A stretch of 64,000 nucleotides of DNA from Thelonectria olida (GCA_020736575.1 JAGPYM010000001.1:2666001-2730000), one strand, 5' to 3'. Shown: positions 21,043-33,481, numbered from the stretch's first letter. The notes: generated by a model not told the origin, from the letters alone. Translations and numbers: made by a program.

Positions 21043-22496
21043 ATGAGCTCCTTTGGGTCAAAGAGGAAGGCAAAGGTCATCAAAGTCGCCGATGAAAACG
21101 ACCCCGCAGAGCAGGCGCCTGATACGAGCAGTAGCGACACTCAAAAAGATGGTGAGCATTCCCTACCCTTTTCTAAGACTACCGCTGATGGAAAGCAAGG
21201 CTGACCTCTCGATCTACAGAACCTTCTAAGCTAAGTTTCGGTTCTAAAACCGGAAAAAAGCCCTTTCGACAATCCGGACTGCGAAAAAGCTTCAACCCCG
21301 ACGACGGCGACAGCTTCTCCGATGCGACATCCAAGAACAAAGAAGAAGAAGATGACGGGCCGGCAGTAGTACGACCAGCAGTTAGCCGTTCGAGCTCGCT
21401 GAAGCAGAAGAAGCGACCCAAAAAGTCTTCAAGGCTTTCATTTGGCGGAGATGATGCAGCTGACGGAGATGGGGAGCCGTTTACACCAAAGAAAGCGCCG
21501 CTGGGCCAAAGGGTTCTCGAAAATAGTGCAGCCAAGGCAAGCATGTCCACAAGAGGGCTTCCCTTAAGGTCACTCGGTGATGATGACGACCGACCGAAAT
21601 ACAGCAAGGAGTACCTCGAAGAGTTACAATCTTCAACACCGAATACACCTCAGAATATTTCTACGATACGTCCCGACGAACTCGATGCGATGGATCTAGA
21701 CGAATCAGAACTTGAAGGAGCTCTAATCGTTGATTCGCCCGATCTTGGTCGGTCAAAACCTAGCACCGTCATTCTTACGGACGCCGAGATTCGAGAGAAG
21801 AAGGAACGACGGTCGCGGCTCGCAAAAGAGCAGGACTTTCTCTCCGTTGAGGATGATACCGATAGTTTCGATCGCAAAAAGAAGGACGACACCCGATTGG
21901 TCGCAGACGACGAAGAGCTTGGAGAAGGTTTTGATAATTATGTGGAAGATGGGGGGCTGTCCCTGGGCAAGCGAGCTGAGAAGGAACGACGAAAACGGGA
22001 TCGACAACAGATGGCACAACTCATTTCCGCAGCCGAGGGTCACACGTCCGAGTCATCTTCCGATAGCGATGCTGAGCGACGGATCGCCTACGAGGCTGCA
22101 CAAACACGTGCAGGAATGGATGGATTGAAGAAGCCGCGAAAGGACCCCAAGCAGGACCTCTTACAGGTTCCTCCCAAAATCTCTCCGCTTCCCAGCTTGA
22201 CGGAATGTCTGGCCCAGCTCCAAACCACGTTAAAAGGGATGGCAGAGGAGCTGAAGGGGAAACAGGCGCACGTGGTGAGGTTGAACAAGGAGCGTGAGGA
22301 TATTGTCAAAAGAGAGGCAGAGGTGCAAGCCTTGCTGGATCAGACGGGTCGAAAATATCAAGAAGCGATGCGATCAACCAAGCTGGGGGATCCAGCCGCC
22401 CTGAGCAGCACGCCGGCTGAGTTGAGTGGTGCCCGAGGGTTGGAAACTCTTGGGACTCCGTCAAGGAAACCGGAGGATGATGAAGACGTTTCATAG
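21043..22496 (+). CDS. ntr2: Ntr2-like spliceosome disassembly factor (Nineteen complex-related protein 2)
   Basis: Two exons (21043-21151 and 21220-22496) give 461 residues. Most of the protein is charged and disordered (KKRPKKSSRLSFGG, acidic Asp/Glu runs). The NTR2 core is recognisable: YSKEYLEELQSSTPNTP followed by LTDAEIREKKERRSRLAKE, then EDFDNY-like GEGFDNYVEDGGLSLGKRAEKERR. A C-terminal predicted coiled coil (LKGMAEELKGKQAHVVRLNK..., about 385-440) precedes the tail. In yeast Ntr1-Ntr2 recruits the Prp43 helicase to release the lariat intron. Homology to the family is based on the YLEEL/AEIREKK blocks. Pairing with SmG supports a splicing role. Confidence 0.78.
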
Positions 22497-23021
22497 CCTA
22501 ACGGGATGGCACCACGCAAAAAGTGAATTCCTACCAACCAATGCACTTCTTATGTGGGATGAGGTGGAAATACCCTAGTGCCCCTGCCCAAGGTTCCCAT
22601 ACTCTGTTCTTGTGAAGCTAAGTTACCAACTGTATGTCGAGAGCTTGGGCTTGGGCTGAGCCTGGGACCCGTCTGGTTTCGTCGTGTCCCCCAAGAATTA
22701 GATACTGGTATGAAGGAATGCGTACAAAAGCTATAAGAATAGTTCCCAAGATCTAATCCGTACGCCAAATACTAATTGGTGGGTCGACCAGGGCCTTGAC
22801 TTCACGGCAATGACACGGTCCTACGGAGCAAACCGGCTGGTTGGGGAAGGATTAGAGCTTTCTGGGGTTGAAGGGGAAGGTTTGGGGGGGAAACGTACGT
22901 TTGCAGCTAGGAAGCAAGAAATGCAGCAAGACCCTGAAGTTGCTATTTTCGCGATTGAACATCAATTGGTTTCCAAATCCTCGATCCTCCGTCTCCAGGG
23001 GGCTCTTAAACCATCCTCAAC
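22497..23021. other. Intergenic spacer
   Basis: This lies between the Ntr2-like gene and the flavoprotein gene on the same strand. Open frames around 22810-23208 run into the flavoprotein in other frames and are shadows. I see nothing else. Confidence 0.5.
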
Positions 23022-24493
23022 ATGGCCGACGCGGTGGAGCATCACGACATCATTGTCCTGGGAGCCGGTCTCTCAGGGATCAACACGGCGCACGTCCTCA
23101 ACGAATCCCTCCCCCACCGCTCGTTTACGATCCTCGAAGCTCGGCCAGTTCTGGGTGGGACATGGAGCTTCTTCCGCTACCCAGGCTTTCGATGCGACTC
23201 GTTCATGACCTCGTTCGGCCTTAAGTGGCACCCCTGGAAACATAGGCACAAGATGGCTTCGGCCGCCGAGATCGTCGAGTACCTGGAGGAAGCGGTTGAT
23301 GCGGCTGGCTTCAGGGAGAAGATCCAGTTCCGACATAAAATGGTCGGGTGGGAGTGGCGGACCGAGGAGCAACAATGGCGACTCGATGTGGACGTTGATG
23401 GGACACGCAAAGTCATGACTGCCAATTTCGTTGTTAGCTGTCTTGGGTACTATGCCTACGACAAGGCGTTCCCGGTTGTCATCCCTGGACTGGGTGACTT
23501 CAAGGGCCAGGTTGTGCACCCGCAATGGTGGCCCGAGGACCTCGACTATTTGAACAAGAAGATGATCGTCATCGGGTCCGGTGCTACTACCATCACCATT
23601 GTGCCCACGCTTGCCAAACAGGCTGGCATGGTCACCATGCTGCAGCGCAGTCCGTCCTTTGTCGTCTCACGGGATTCTTCGTCTCCAGTCGATGCCTTCC
23701 TGCACGGGTTCCTCCCGCTCGCCTGGGTGCACTGGTTCGCCTGGTGGAAAGACACGCTGCGGGAAGTCATGGTTACCCAGTTCTTGCTCGCTTATCCTGA
23801 CGTGGGGAGGAACATGATAAACAAAATGACCAAGGAGGCTGTACCGGCGGATCTGGATGTAGACATACACTTTAACCCGAGCTACAATCCGTTTCAGCAA
23901 CGCATATGTGCCTGTCCGGGGGGGACTTCTTCAAGGCGTTGCACCGCGATAATGTCGAGCTGGTGACCGATGTCATCGAGACGGTTACAGAAGATGGAAT
24001 TCTGCTCAAGTCCGGCCGCAAACTCGCTGCTGACATTATTGTCACCGCTACAGGCTTGTACTTCCAAATCTTTGGAGGCGTCACGCCGTGCGTAGACGGC
24101 CAGCCCATCGACGTTGGCTCGCACTATGCCTGGCGAGGATGCATGCTCGACTCCCTCCCTAACGTTGGCTTCATCATTGGCTATGTGACGCAGTCGTGGA
24201 CCCCAGGAGCAGATGTCATGGCCAAGACGGTTGTGCGCGTTCTGAAGCGTATGGAAAAGACTGGCTCGACGAGCGTGATGCCCGTGATGGAGAACAAGGA
24301 AGGACAGCCAAAGAAGCTGCTGATTCCTGCAGTGAGCAGCTACTTTGTGAAAGCTGCCGATAGAATACCAAAAGTGACTGGGAAGGGCGTTTGGTACAGC
24401 CGACTGTTCGCGACTGATATGTGGGCGTGGCTGTTTGGCAACGTGACGACGGGCCTGCTGTATGGTCGGCCGCGGAGCAAGAAGGACGGCTGA
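23022..24493 (+). CDS. Baeyer-Villiger-type flavin monooxygenase, interrupted by one frameshift
   Basis: An intronless gene of about 490 codons lies in two frames, 23022 to about 23924 and about 23924 to 24493. The first part has the FAD Rossmann site GAGLSG (residue about 15), GGTWSFFRYPGFRCDS, the Baeyer-Villiger fingerprint FKGQVVHPQWWP, and the NADP Rossmann site GSGATT. The second part resumes exactly in the conserved (C)PGGDFFKAL region, then ATGLYFQIFGG and a C-terminal domain. The break coincides with a run of seven Gs (23918-23924); one more G would restore a single frame. It is thus either a sequencing or assembly error in a homopolymer or a young pseudogene. Such enzymes insert oxygen into ketones or hydroxylate small molecules, often in secondary metabolism. 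The next gene downstream is a P450 on the same strand. Confidence 0.82.
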
Positions 24494-25247
24494 ATTACGA
24501 GTAGATTTATGAGTTTTGGATGAGAAGACGCTGATAGACGAGATGCTAGACGGTTTGGATCTGTATCGCGATAGTTGGGTACTTTATCTCAGCGATGACA
24601 CGGACCCGTGCAGTAGAGACAACGACAACCTGTTCAACGCCGTCTAAGAATAGACAATTTCGAAGCTCTCGGATCCCATCATGTCTGACGCCACCGTGTG
24701 TGTATTCGCAGTTCCGCCACACCCAATACAAGTTAAGAGCAAATTGCGTTGTTCCGCTGCAAATGAGGGCCGTTCATCCCTGGCTGGCCCCGGAAAACGG
24801 AACCGCTGCAGCCACAGCGTCGAGAGGGAAGCAATGCATGGTCGAGGTGGACCATGGAGTGGAGGGCAGCTTTATCCGGGCCTATTATCCAGAAGAACAC
24901 ATGAACGGGCGGACCTCCCGCGTCACTTGTGCCGAGTCCAGGCTCTCGGTGTCGTTCAAGAGACCTTCTGGACCGTTGTCCCAAATGCGTGTCGGGGCCC
25001 AGGCCTTTGACCGGGCTGCTGGCTACGTGGTTAATAGGCTGTTAGCTCTGGCGTGCAAGCCATGCCGCCCCGTGTTTTGATCCCGGTCGATGGGAATGCC
25101 CTTCCGAATCCTTATGTAAATGCCGTCCCCCCCACAGGAACCGAAGATGCTCTCTTGGCATCGCATGATCCCTCCTCCTTGGAGCCATCGCCAGAGCTTC
25201 CTATCGCTTCATTCGGACGTTACTCTGCTCCCGCTTGACGGCGGATC
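24494..25247. other. Intergenic spacer
   Basis: This lies between the flavoprotein and the P450. A 161-codon frame (24595-25080) lacks any family feature. I see no gene. Confidence 0.5.
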
Positions 25248-27047
25248 ATGGGCTTGTTGATCCGTCTCGACTCGACGCCTTCGTTGCCCAGCCTGTTTGT
25301 CGGCGCCGTTCTTGGCTTGATCGTCGTCGCCGTCACGCGCAAGGTTCGGCGCTGGTCTCGTTTGCGCCACATCCCTGGTCCCAAACTTGCGGCATGGTCG
25401 ACATGGTGGCAACTGAGGGAGGCCCTCGGTGGTCGTTATCATGAGAGCCTCAAGGAAGTTGCCGACACGTATGGTGAGTATTCAGTCCATCCCTGCGTGT
25501 ATTTCCTTCAAACTTACATGACGAAGGGCCGTTGGCGCGCATTGGACCAAACGAGCTCCTTTGCACGGATCCAGACGTCTTGCGAAAGATGTCTGCAGTC
25601 CGCAGTGCTTACACGAAGGGTAGTTTCTACACGAGCGGACGAATCGTCCCTGGAGTAGATAATGTCGTGTCAATGCGAGACGAGGTCAAGCACAAGGCTA
25701 TGAGGGCGCAGATGGCTCCCGGCGTAGGTCCGGCCTCCTATTTCAGCCACAATGTCTAACTCGTCGTCTAGTATTCTGGCAAAGAAAACGAGGGATTCGG
25801 ATTTGAGTCTGGCATGGACCGCCAGCTCCTAAACTTCATCAAGCTCCTTGACCGCAAGTACATCTCCAGCGACGCCGAAACGCGCCTCGTAGACTTGGCC
25901 GAGAAGACACAATTCTTCGCCCTCGATGCCATTGGCGATGTCTCCCTCGGCAAGCCTTTCGGCTATCTCGAGCGTGACGAGGATCTCTACAACTACAACA
26001 AAATCAACACCAGCTCTCTGCCTGTCATGAATGTTGTGTCCGTCCTCCCTTGGCTGACACAGATTGTCCATCGATGGCCGCTGTGCTTGCTCTTACCTCG
26101 TGAAGGGGACCAAGTCGGATTTGGACGACTCATGGGGTGAGTCAACCACCGTAAATTACCAGGGTACTAAGAAGACTGTCGCTAATCTGTTGTAATCCCT
26201 GCTTAGATTTGCGAGGAACTTTGTCGATGGACGACTTGCTTCAGGTGCACCGCCTGTCAAAGACATGATGCAGGCTCACATCAACAACGGCATGGCCAAG
26301 GAAGATCTCATTCAGCAAGTCTTCATTTCCATGTAAGTCGATTCTCCACTATCTAACATCTGCAAGAAAGCCAACACGCGGTAGTATTGCCGGTTCCAAC
26401 ACATCCGCCCACGCTCTCCGCATGATTCTCCTCTCCCTAATCACCAGCCCCAACGCCTATACCTCCCTCATTGCCGAGATCCGCAAGGTCGCCGACTCCG
26501 TTAGCAACCCCATCTCATGGAACGAGACCCAATCCCTTCCTTACTTACAGGCCGTCGTACGCGAGGGCCTGCGCATGCACCCGCCTGTGGGCGGTCTCGG
26601 CTTCAAACAAGTTCCGCCAGAAGGCGACACAATCAACGGTTTCTTCGTACCAGGCGGGACGCAAATCGGGCAAGGGTTTTACGCCGTGGGACGATCAAAA
26701 ATTGTCTGGGGAGAGGATGCAGATGTGTTCCGGCCCGAGAGATGGTTAATTGCTAAAGGGGACCAGCTCAACCGCATGGTCGCCGCGTTGGATACGCACT
26801 TTGGCCATGGCAAATATTCGTGCCTCGGGAAGCCAATTGCCCTCATGGAGATACATAAGGCTGTTTACGAGGTAAGAGGAGATGTAACATTTGGTTCAAT
26901 CCATCGGGATCGTAAACTAACATGTGGCAGTTGATGAAACGCTACGACTTTGCGGTTGTTAATGCTGAGCAACCGATCAAGACCCAAGCCTCTGTCTTCA
27001 TATTTGCTTCAGATTTCTGGGTTAAGATCACAAAGCGAGAGTTGTGA
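25248..27047 (+). CDS. Cytochrome P450, pisatin-demethylase-like
   Basis: Six exons (25248-25473, 25527-25723, 25772-26136, 26207-26332, 26385-26871, 26931-27047) give 505 residues, normal for a fungal microsomal P450. An N-terminal anchor (LFVGAVLGLIVVAV) precedes the proline-rich HIPGPKLAAW. The oxygen-binding I helix reads AGSNTSA, the K helix EGLRMHP (ExxR), and FRPERWL follows. The haem loop is FGHGKYSCLGKPIA with ligand Cys451; Tyr replaces the usual Arg of FxxGxRxC. Tyr at this place is typical of pisatin demethylase (CYP57) and relatives. It therefore probably oxidises a small plant or secondary compound at the ER membrane; substrate unknown. The gene follows the frameshifted flavin monooxygenase on the same strand, so the two may once have acted together. 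Confidence 0.88.
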
Positions 27048-27228
27048 GGGAAGCGGAAGGCGCAGTTTTGATCAGACACCCATTGAAAGAAGAGACAGTG
27101 ATCTGAGAGGCACCGTACATGTACAAGTCTTAGTTGTATGAATTATGATACAAAACAGAAAAATAACAGGAATGGCATACCTTCAAACCCATCTGCTCCT
27201 TCGCGCGGCTCCAGGATGAAACCGGCTT

Positions 27229-30200
27229 TCAATCGAACAACCCTTCTGCTGCGAATCGAATCACACTCACTGTTCCTATACTAGACCCAATGGCAACTGT
27301 TGACCCAAATATTGCCGAAGAGTTGCGACGGAAGCTCGGCGGTATCCAGAGAAGTTTGGTTCCCCGCCATGTGACCCAGCTTCCATCGGGACTGATACCA
27401 TAGTCAGGACTATGGTCGGCAATCGAAAGCGTTTGGCCATCGCGGGCAAGTAATTCGCTGAAATCAATATCCCCAAACTCGGTGATCAGCCTTTTTGTTT
27501 CAGGCCTGTAGCCAATGCTCTGCGCGTTCGTTGCGATTCTTATCTGATGTGTGCACTCACCCCTGTCAATGTTCCAGACCCGAACTCTCCCGACTGCAGA
27601 CAAGGAGACCAAGCGTAGTGGGTTAGGTACGAATGTGAGGGATTCCATCCAGTGCACATTGTCAAATCCAAGTATGCATTGATCGTTCTTGATGTTCCAT
27701 AATCTAATCGATATATCTGGTTGCTCGTCAAGTCGAATTACCCCGGAAGCCAACAGTGTTGAGTCGGGCGAAAAGGCAACTGTTGATACTGGCCACTTGT
27801 GACCGTGAAGAACTTGCACACTCCCATTGTCATCGGCTTGCCAGTGCCAGATTCGAACTGTCTCGTCGTAGGAACCTGACGCAATAAGCTTCGAGTCTAG
27901 GGAAAACGTCACGGCCATAACTGGCGCCGCATGACCCTCAAAAGAACGGACACACTCCCCGTCGTCAAGTCTCCAGAGTCGTATCACTTCGTCGACGGAG
28001 CCTGATGCGAGGAATGCCGAGTCTTTGGAGAAAGCAATAGAATTCACACCGTCATCGTGACCCTCGAGTTGTTGAATGCAATCTCCCGTCTCAACTCTCC
28101 ACAGACGTATCGTACAGTCGTCGGATGCTGAGGCGAGCAGTGTCGAGTCAGGCGAAAGTGCCACTCTCGTAACTTTATCCGTGTGTCCCGGGTTCTTCTT
28201 ATCGTCGTCAATGTTATCGAGTTCCCAAAGCGAAACTGTCCCGAAAACCGATGCGCAAGCCAGAAGGGCCGAGTTGCTAGAGAAGGAGACGTAGGATAAA
28301 TGTCCCCCACGGCCCATGAAGCATTGAATGCATTCGCCGCTCTTGACTCTCCAAATTCGTACCGTACTATCGTCAGAACATGAAGCCAAAAGTCCCAACG
28401 TTGGGGAAGAGAAAGCAACATCTCTCACAGCCATCTCATGACCGTTGAGCTCCTTCAAATACGTCCCACTCTGAACTTGCCAAAGACAGATCTTCGTATC
28501 TGTTGAAGCTGACGCTATCATTTTCGTATCTGGCGAGAAACTTATTGACGTAATCTCGTCCTCATGATGACCTTTAAGCTCAAGGAGATGCCGCGCCTCG
28601 TTGACCGCCCAGATCTGCACGGTTGAGTCTTGAGATGCTGAGGCGAGGAGGCTCGAATCGGAAGAGAATCTAATGCACCCAATTTTTCCTGTATGATGGT
28701 ACCGTAGTTCTTCGACATGGTCAATATCATCGACCGGCCATAGTTGAATTGCATTGTCGTTGGTGGCTGAGGCAATCACCTTTGCGTCTGGTGAGAATGC
28801 GACTGATGTTATCGTGCGACCTTTGGTGTCTTCAAATTCTCGCACAAGTTTCCCAGTGTCACTGTGCCACATTCTGAACGCCGGTGTTGGCTTTTCTGAC
28901 CATGAGACAACAAGTTCTAGGTCTGGCGACAATGCCAAAGCGGAAAGGTAACGCAACCCGGGACATCTCAGACTACGCAGACACTGGCCGCTGTCGACTT
29001 CCCAGAGGTGGCTGGTGGGATCTGATGATACCAACCCTATGTACTTTGAGTCAGGTGTAAAAGCCATTCCGAGGACGCTGTGGTGGACGCCTGAGCCCTC
29101 CAATGTCTGCAGGCATCTATCCCAGTGCTCTTGAGATTTTGGGGCAAGAGATATCCACTGAGGCATCTCGGACGGATACAATTTTCGTATTATACTTTTC
29201 TGCGGAGCAAACAATAGCGCCGATGAGTATATCTGGAGAGGAGTCGTGTCGATCGCTGACATGCTAGCAAGAACAAATCGTACAGCGTCATGAAGAAAAT
29301 CCTGAAGTTTCCAGGTTCCAGTCGCCTGCACACAGATCAGCATCCAACTGGCTCCGAGAAATAGTCATTACTTCCATACTCTTTGGAGCCTTTGTAGAGT
29401 CCTAATAGTTTTGATGCACTCTCCCATCCTCCCCAGGAGGCTTAACGCTTCAATCCAGTAGAGGAAGTACCGAGATAGAAATCCGTAAATCTCGCCACCA
29501 TCGTCAACAGTAACTTTAGCCTGGTCCAGATGGTAAACCCAGAAGAGGCAAGCATACTGAACTGCTGGTGATAGGGAGGAAGATATGATCTGGGCGCTGA
29601 TCGATGTGCGGTACGTCCCTGGTTTGATGACATTGCACATATCTCGGTGCAGATCTCGCTTCATGATTCGAATGCAGTTCAGGGCCAAACGTTTGTGTGT
29701 TTCTTTTTCGTCAATCCAGAACTCACTGCCTTGCCTCTCGGAGTCCAGCAAGAAGTCGCGGAAGGAAATATGCAGCAACCGCACAGGAGTGTCATCCGTT
29801 CTAGGCACACTGAGGACTGAATGGAGAAGATCCAGGCGGGTGTGGATGTCTTCTTCGGCAACATCAATGAGGTCGGCTAGCGGGGGTATCGGAAGTGGTT
29901 GCGCAAGAGTGACTATGGCGCCTACGATGTCTCGGAAGTTGTCGATTACTTTAGCTCTTTCACTTGACGAGAGCTCAGCAACCTGCTGGCTTAGAATGGG
30001 AAGATATAGGGTGTCAAGCTTGGAGCTTTGGCTCTTTGTTTGATAGCCGAGGACAAGTCGCAGTCGTTGGTGAGGACTTCCGGCCTTGCGATCCCCGACG
30101 AATCTGCACACAGTCGCAGCGAACAAGAAGAGAGGCACAGCCATGGCCACCAAAATTTGCAGATCAGGCTCTGTAGGCCAGTCAGGTGGGAGTTTTCGTT

Positions 30201-31459
30201 TGTCGGAGACAGAGGAGTTGTACTCTGCTTTAATGGCCTGGAGCTGATGTTCAAATAATGCCCGAATATCTTTCCCAATCACGTCGGGCTTGACTTGGTG
30301 AAGCACTAGGTCTTGGTACGTGCCATGTATCGAAATGAAGCCAAGACGAATAGGCAATTCGGGTCTGCTCGTAATGAAGATCTTTAAGCGGGTGGAGTTG
30401 AGCCTTCTTGTCTGGGAGAGCAAGGCGATGATAAGTTTCATGTCCTCGTCCTTGTCACATTCATCAAGAGCATCTAAAACGACGACAAGGGTAGTGACTC
30501 TCCAAGTGTCCTGGTCAATCTTTAGTAGTGGCCCCATGATGAGTTTCTCGAACTGCTCTCGTATAGCCTTGTCGAAGACAGCAGGGTCAGCTTCGATGGC
30601 AGACTTGAGATAGGGGCCAACGGCTGGTTGTCTTGCCATCAATTGACTGGCAATGGTCGGAATAAACTTGCTCAAGTTTCCTCGATCGGCTTCACCTCTC
30701 TTGAAGAAGAAACTAGCAGCTAGACCGTTCTTGCGCGCAAATCTGCGAGCCAGAGTACGCGAAACGGTCGATTTCCCCGTGCCGGCCATTCCATTTAGCC
30801 AGAATATGGCTTCGGAGTTTGGATCATGCGCCCATTTCTGGATTGTGTCCAAAATGTCGACACGAGTGTTCGGCAAACAGGTCGGGTTATGTTCCTCTGC
30901 ATGTGAGTCAAACGATGCCCCGGTAGCATTAGGAAGTTTCCCTAGAATAAGAGTCTGGTCCATATTGCTGAGAGTTGTACTATCGCAGGCTGTTAGGCTA
31001 GCTGATGCCGCGTCTAGGGGACTGTGTAATTGCAACTTACATCTGGTCAACTTGTATGGCAAGCGATATAGCCTGCGAGAGGCGAGAGAGATTCTGCACA
31101 ATCTTGTCGGCCTCTTTGTGTTGAAACGGCCATTTCAGGTTCTGCAAACTGGTCATTCCTCTTGTTGGAGGCCCATTGCTAGTGGGAAGCATATGTGCCA
31201 GCTCATGAAGCTGCTTTTGGCTCTCCCACAAAGCCAACATCAGCGGCTTATGTGACTTAAGTCTTGAGTTTTGAGGTTTCTCCAACAGTTCCTTGACATT
31301 TTGCAATGTATGGTGCAGCCTCATGGCTTCTTCGAGGAGTCGGGCTCTGTCATTTTTTGCGTTCTTGATACCCTGGGCGTAGGTGGCGCAGTGGCCGATG
31401 AGCTTGAACGAGAGGTCGACGAGGGTAAGAATGGACGAAACGCCGTTGAGTGCTTCCAT
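27229..31459 (-). CDS. NACHT-WD40 STAND protein (fungal NLR-like)
   Basis: Three exons on the minus strand (31459-31041, 30979-29380, 29325-27229) give 1371 residues. The N-terminal 140 residues (MEALNGVSSILTLVDLSFKL...LSRLSQAISLAIQVDQ) form a helical domain of the kind found at the start of fungal STAND proteins (Helo-like/SesA-like). The NACHT NTPase has Walker A GMAGTGKST (about 203-211), Walker B LVVVLDALDECD, ITSRPELP and a winged-helix region ending SFRDFLLD. From about residue 700 come about 12 WD40 repeats ending WD-like (IRLWRVE, VRIWHWQ), which are not near-identical. The last 100 residues lack clear repeats. Such proteins act as cytosolic sensors in heterokaryon incompatibility and nonself recognition; the ligand and partners here are unknown. 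The junctions were chosen by phase and by the conserved LQDFLHDAVRFVL block across intron 2. Confidence 0.9.
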
Positions 31460-32449
31460 GGTGGTCAGTTATCGTCACCTGAGGCTCGGGCCTATACCAG
31501 AACTCGAGGGTTGAGCATAAGAGTATGAGGTTGATGTTTCAAGTGACATTGTCGACACAGCCGTCAGGCTCGGTGGAGTGACACTTTGTCGATACTTTGA
31601 ATTTATTGGTCGCCTAGATGATGCAGATTCCTGCAACTCCTCTCCATTTTAGGCATGCATTTTGAGACAAGGTTGGTTGGTTATATCTGCGCCATAATCA
31701 GTCTATTAGCCGCCGACTATTAGGGGCAGATAGTCAGGGCGCTTAAAGAATCGCACCATCGATCGATCGAAGGGAGGTGATGAGGTGTTAGTCGAGATCA
31801 GGATGTATCAAGTGTAACAAGTACCTGTCTCCCAAAGGTGTGTAAATGTGATGATGGTGATGTTGTTCGGGAGTGAGAGCCTTGCGCAGGTGCCCCGTGC
31901 GACCGCCCGCCTCCGTGCCTACCCCATTCGCAAGTCTCCATCTCGCATTGAACTTTTGGAAAGAACAAACCCGAGGAGGCCTTGCCAGTTTCGGTTTATC
32001 TTCGCAGGCAAAGTCTCACTTTCCTCTTTCTGCCGAGAGCAACAGCAGTAGCCCGCTTCCTTCCTTGTCAAGTAAAAGGCGTAGTTATTAGTCTCACCGC
32101 CATCATTGCAGTGGTTCACGCCCTGAGAAGTGTAGGGCGTCAATTGTGACAACGGGCCTCGTCGCAACAACATACTTGAGCAGCTCGTATAACGCTGCCG
32201 AGGCTTGATCGACAGCTAGAGCCATGCAATGGCGACCCGCTCTTCCAGGAACCTGCAAAAGACTCGAGATTGGCCAGTTGCAATCCATGATGATCAGCAC
32301 AAGCACGGCCACGATGATGGTGGACATTCTCCACCGGCTCTTCCCCTCTCCCCTCGGACGTTACATGTATATATTGTTCGGCTATTACCCCTACTTCTCG
32401 CATTCTTCTCATCCTCAATTCACCCTCTTAACAAGTCAACACACCCAAC
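31460..32449. promoter_or_regulatory. Divergent promoter region of the STAND and GST genes
   Basis: About 1 kb lies between two divergent starts. It holds an ATCGATCGATCGA run (about 31758-31770), a (GATG)n-like patch and a TATATA element about 80 bp upstream of the GST start. No gene is seen. Confidence 0.5.
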
Positions 32450-33344
32450 ATGGCTTCTGAACAAATCGTCCTATTCGACCTCCCTAGCAGGCCTCCCCGC
32501 GCCGCATGGTCCCTGAACCCTTGGAAGAGTAAGAGTGGTTCCCAGCAACTGATGTCATTCACTAACACAATTCGCCCAGCTCGCTTCCTTTTGAACTTCA
32601 AGGGCCTTGACTACAAGACCGAATGGGCAAAGACTCCCAAGCCACCTATTGTCCCGTGTCTGTTCTGACGCTATATAGCTTGAATACCCTGACATCAAGC
32701 CCACGTTGGAGCCCCAGTAGGTCAAATCATCCAGCAATCAACCGGTCCGATCGCTAATCACTTCACTGTTCCCTATTCTCAGCGTTGCGGCCAATCCTTC
32801 GACCGGCACATGGACCATTCCCACGGTCAAGTTCCCGAATGGCACATATCTCATGGATTCTCGCAAGATTGTAGACAAAATCGATCAGACCAACCCCGAG
32901 CCCTCCATTCACCTTGACTCCCCCGTCTTGGCCAAGCTTGAGGAAATCATGCCCCGGCTCATGGGCGCTCTCCGCCCCGTCTACTTCCTCGAGGTTCCTG
33001 GCAATATTCTCAGCGACAAGAGCGTCGACTACTGGCACGAAACACGTAGCAAGGCAGTGGGTATGCCGCTGGCTCAATTGGGAGAGGAGAGTGGTGGCCA
33101 ACGCGCTTGGGATGCCGCCAAGCCCATCATCCACGAGGTCGAGGTCCTTCTCAAGGAGAACTCGGAGGGTGCCTTCTTCCTCGGCAACACGCCCAGCTAC
33201 GCCGACTTTGTCTGGGCTGGCTTTCTCATCTTCCTGCAGCGAAATGGAGTTATCGAAGAGCTTTACAAGGTCAGCGGCGATAGTCAACTTCACAAGAACC
33301 TTTTGGATGCGACGGCGCCATGGCAAAAGAGAAATGACTACTAG
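32450..33344 (+). CDS. Glutathione S-transferase-like protein
   Basis: Four exons (32450-32528, 32580-32626, 32679-32716, 32783-33344) give 241 residues. The N-terminal thioredoxin-like domain reads IVLFDLPSRPPRAAWSLNPWKTRFLLNFKGLDYKTEWLEYP, with the cis-Pro segment WTIPTV and the DS(R/K) glutathione-contact pair (LMDSRKIVDKI). The C-terminal helical domain carries FFLGNTPSYADFVWAGFL, the conserved N-capping motif of GSTs. This subclass is common in fungi and includes etherase-like and secondary-metabolite GSTs (UstS-like). A canonical donor for intron 2 is missing: the joint TEW|LEYP needs the donor gcaaag (GC-AG, 52 bp). It is cytosolic and probably detoxifying; the substrate is unknown. 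Confidence 0.87.
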
Positions 33345-33481
33345 ATCAATTAGACAGCTGAAGAAATACACCGATTATACTTGAGGCACAAGGTGTCAAA
33401 AGCAATAAACTCATACATACTCAAAGACGCAAACCAAGAAACGCTACCTCTCTCGAAAACACTTCCGACTTGATGAAGGGC

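Noticed and set aside
24595..25080. 161-codon frame before the P450
   Set aside because: No domain; it does not join the P450, whose own membrane anchor starts at 25248.
29326..29379. Split of the STAND gene into two separate genes (NACHT and WD40)
   Set aside because: A 54-bp phase-0 intron (gtatgg...gtgcag) joins the halves within a conserved block, so a single gene is far more likely.
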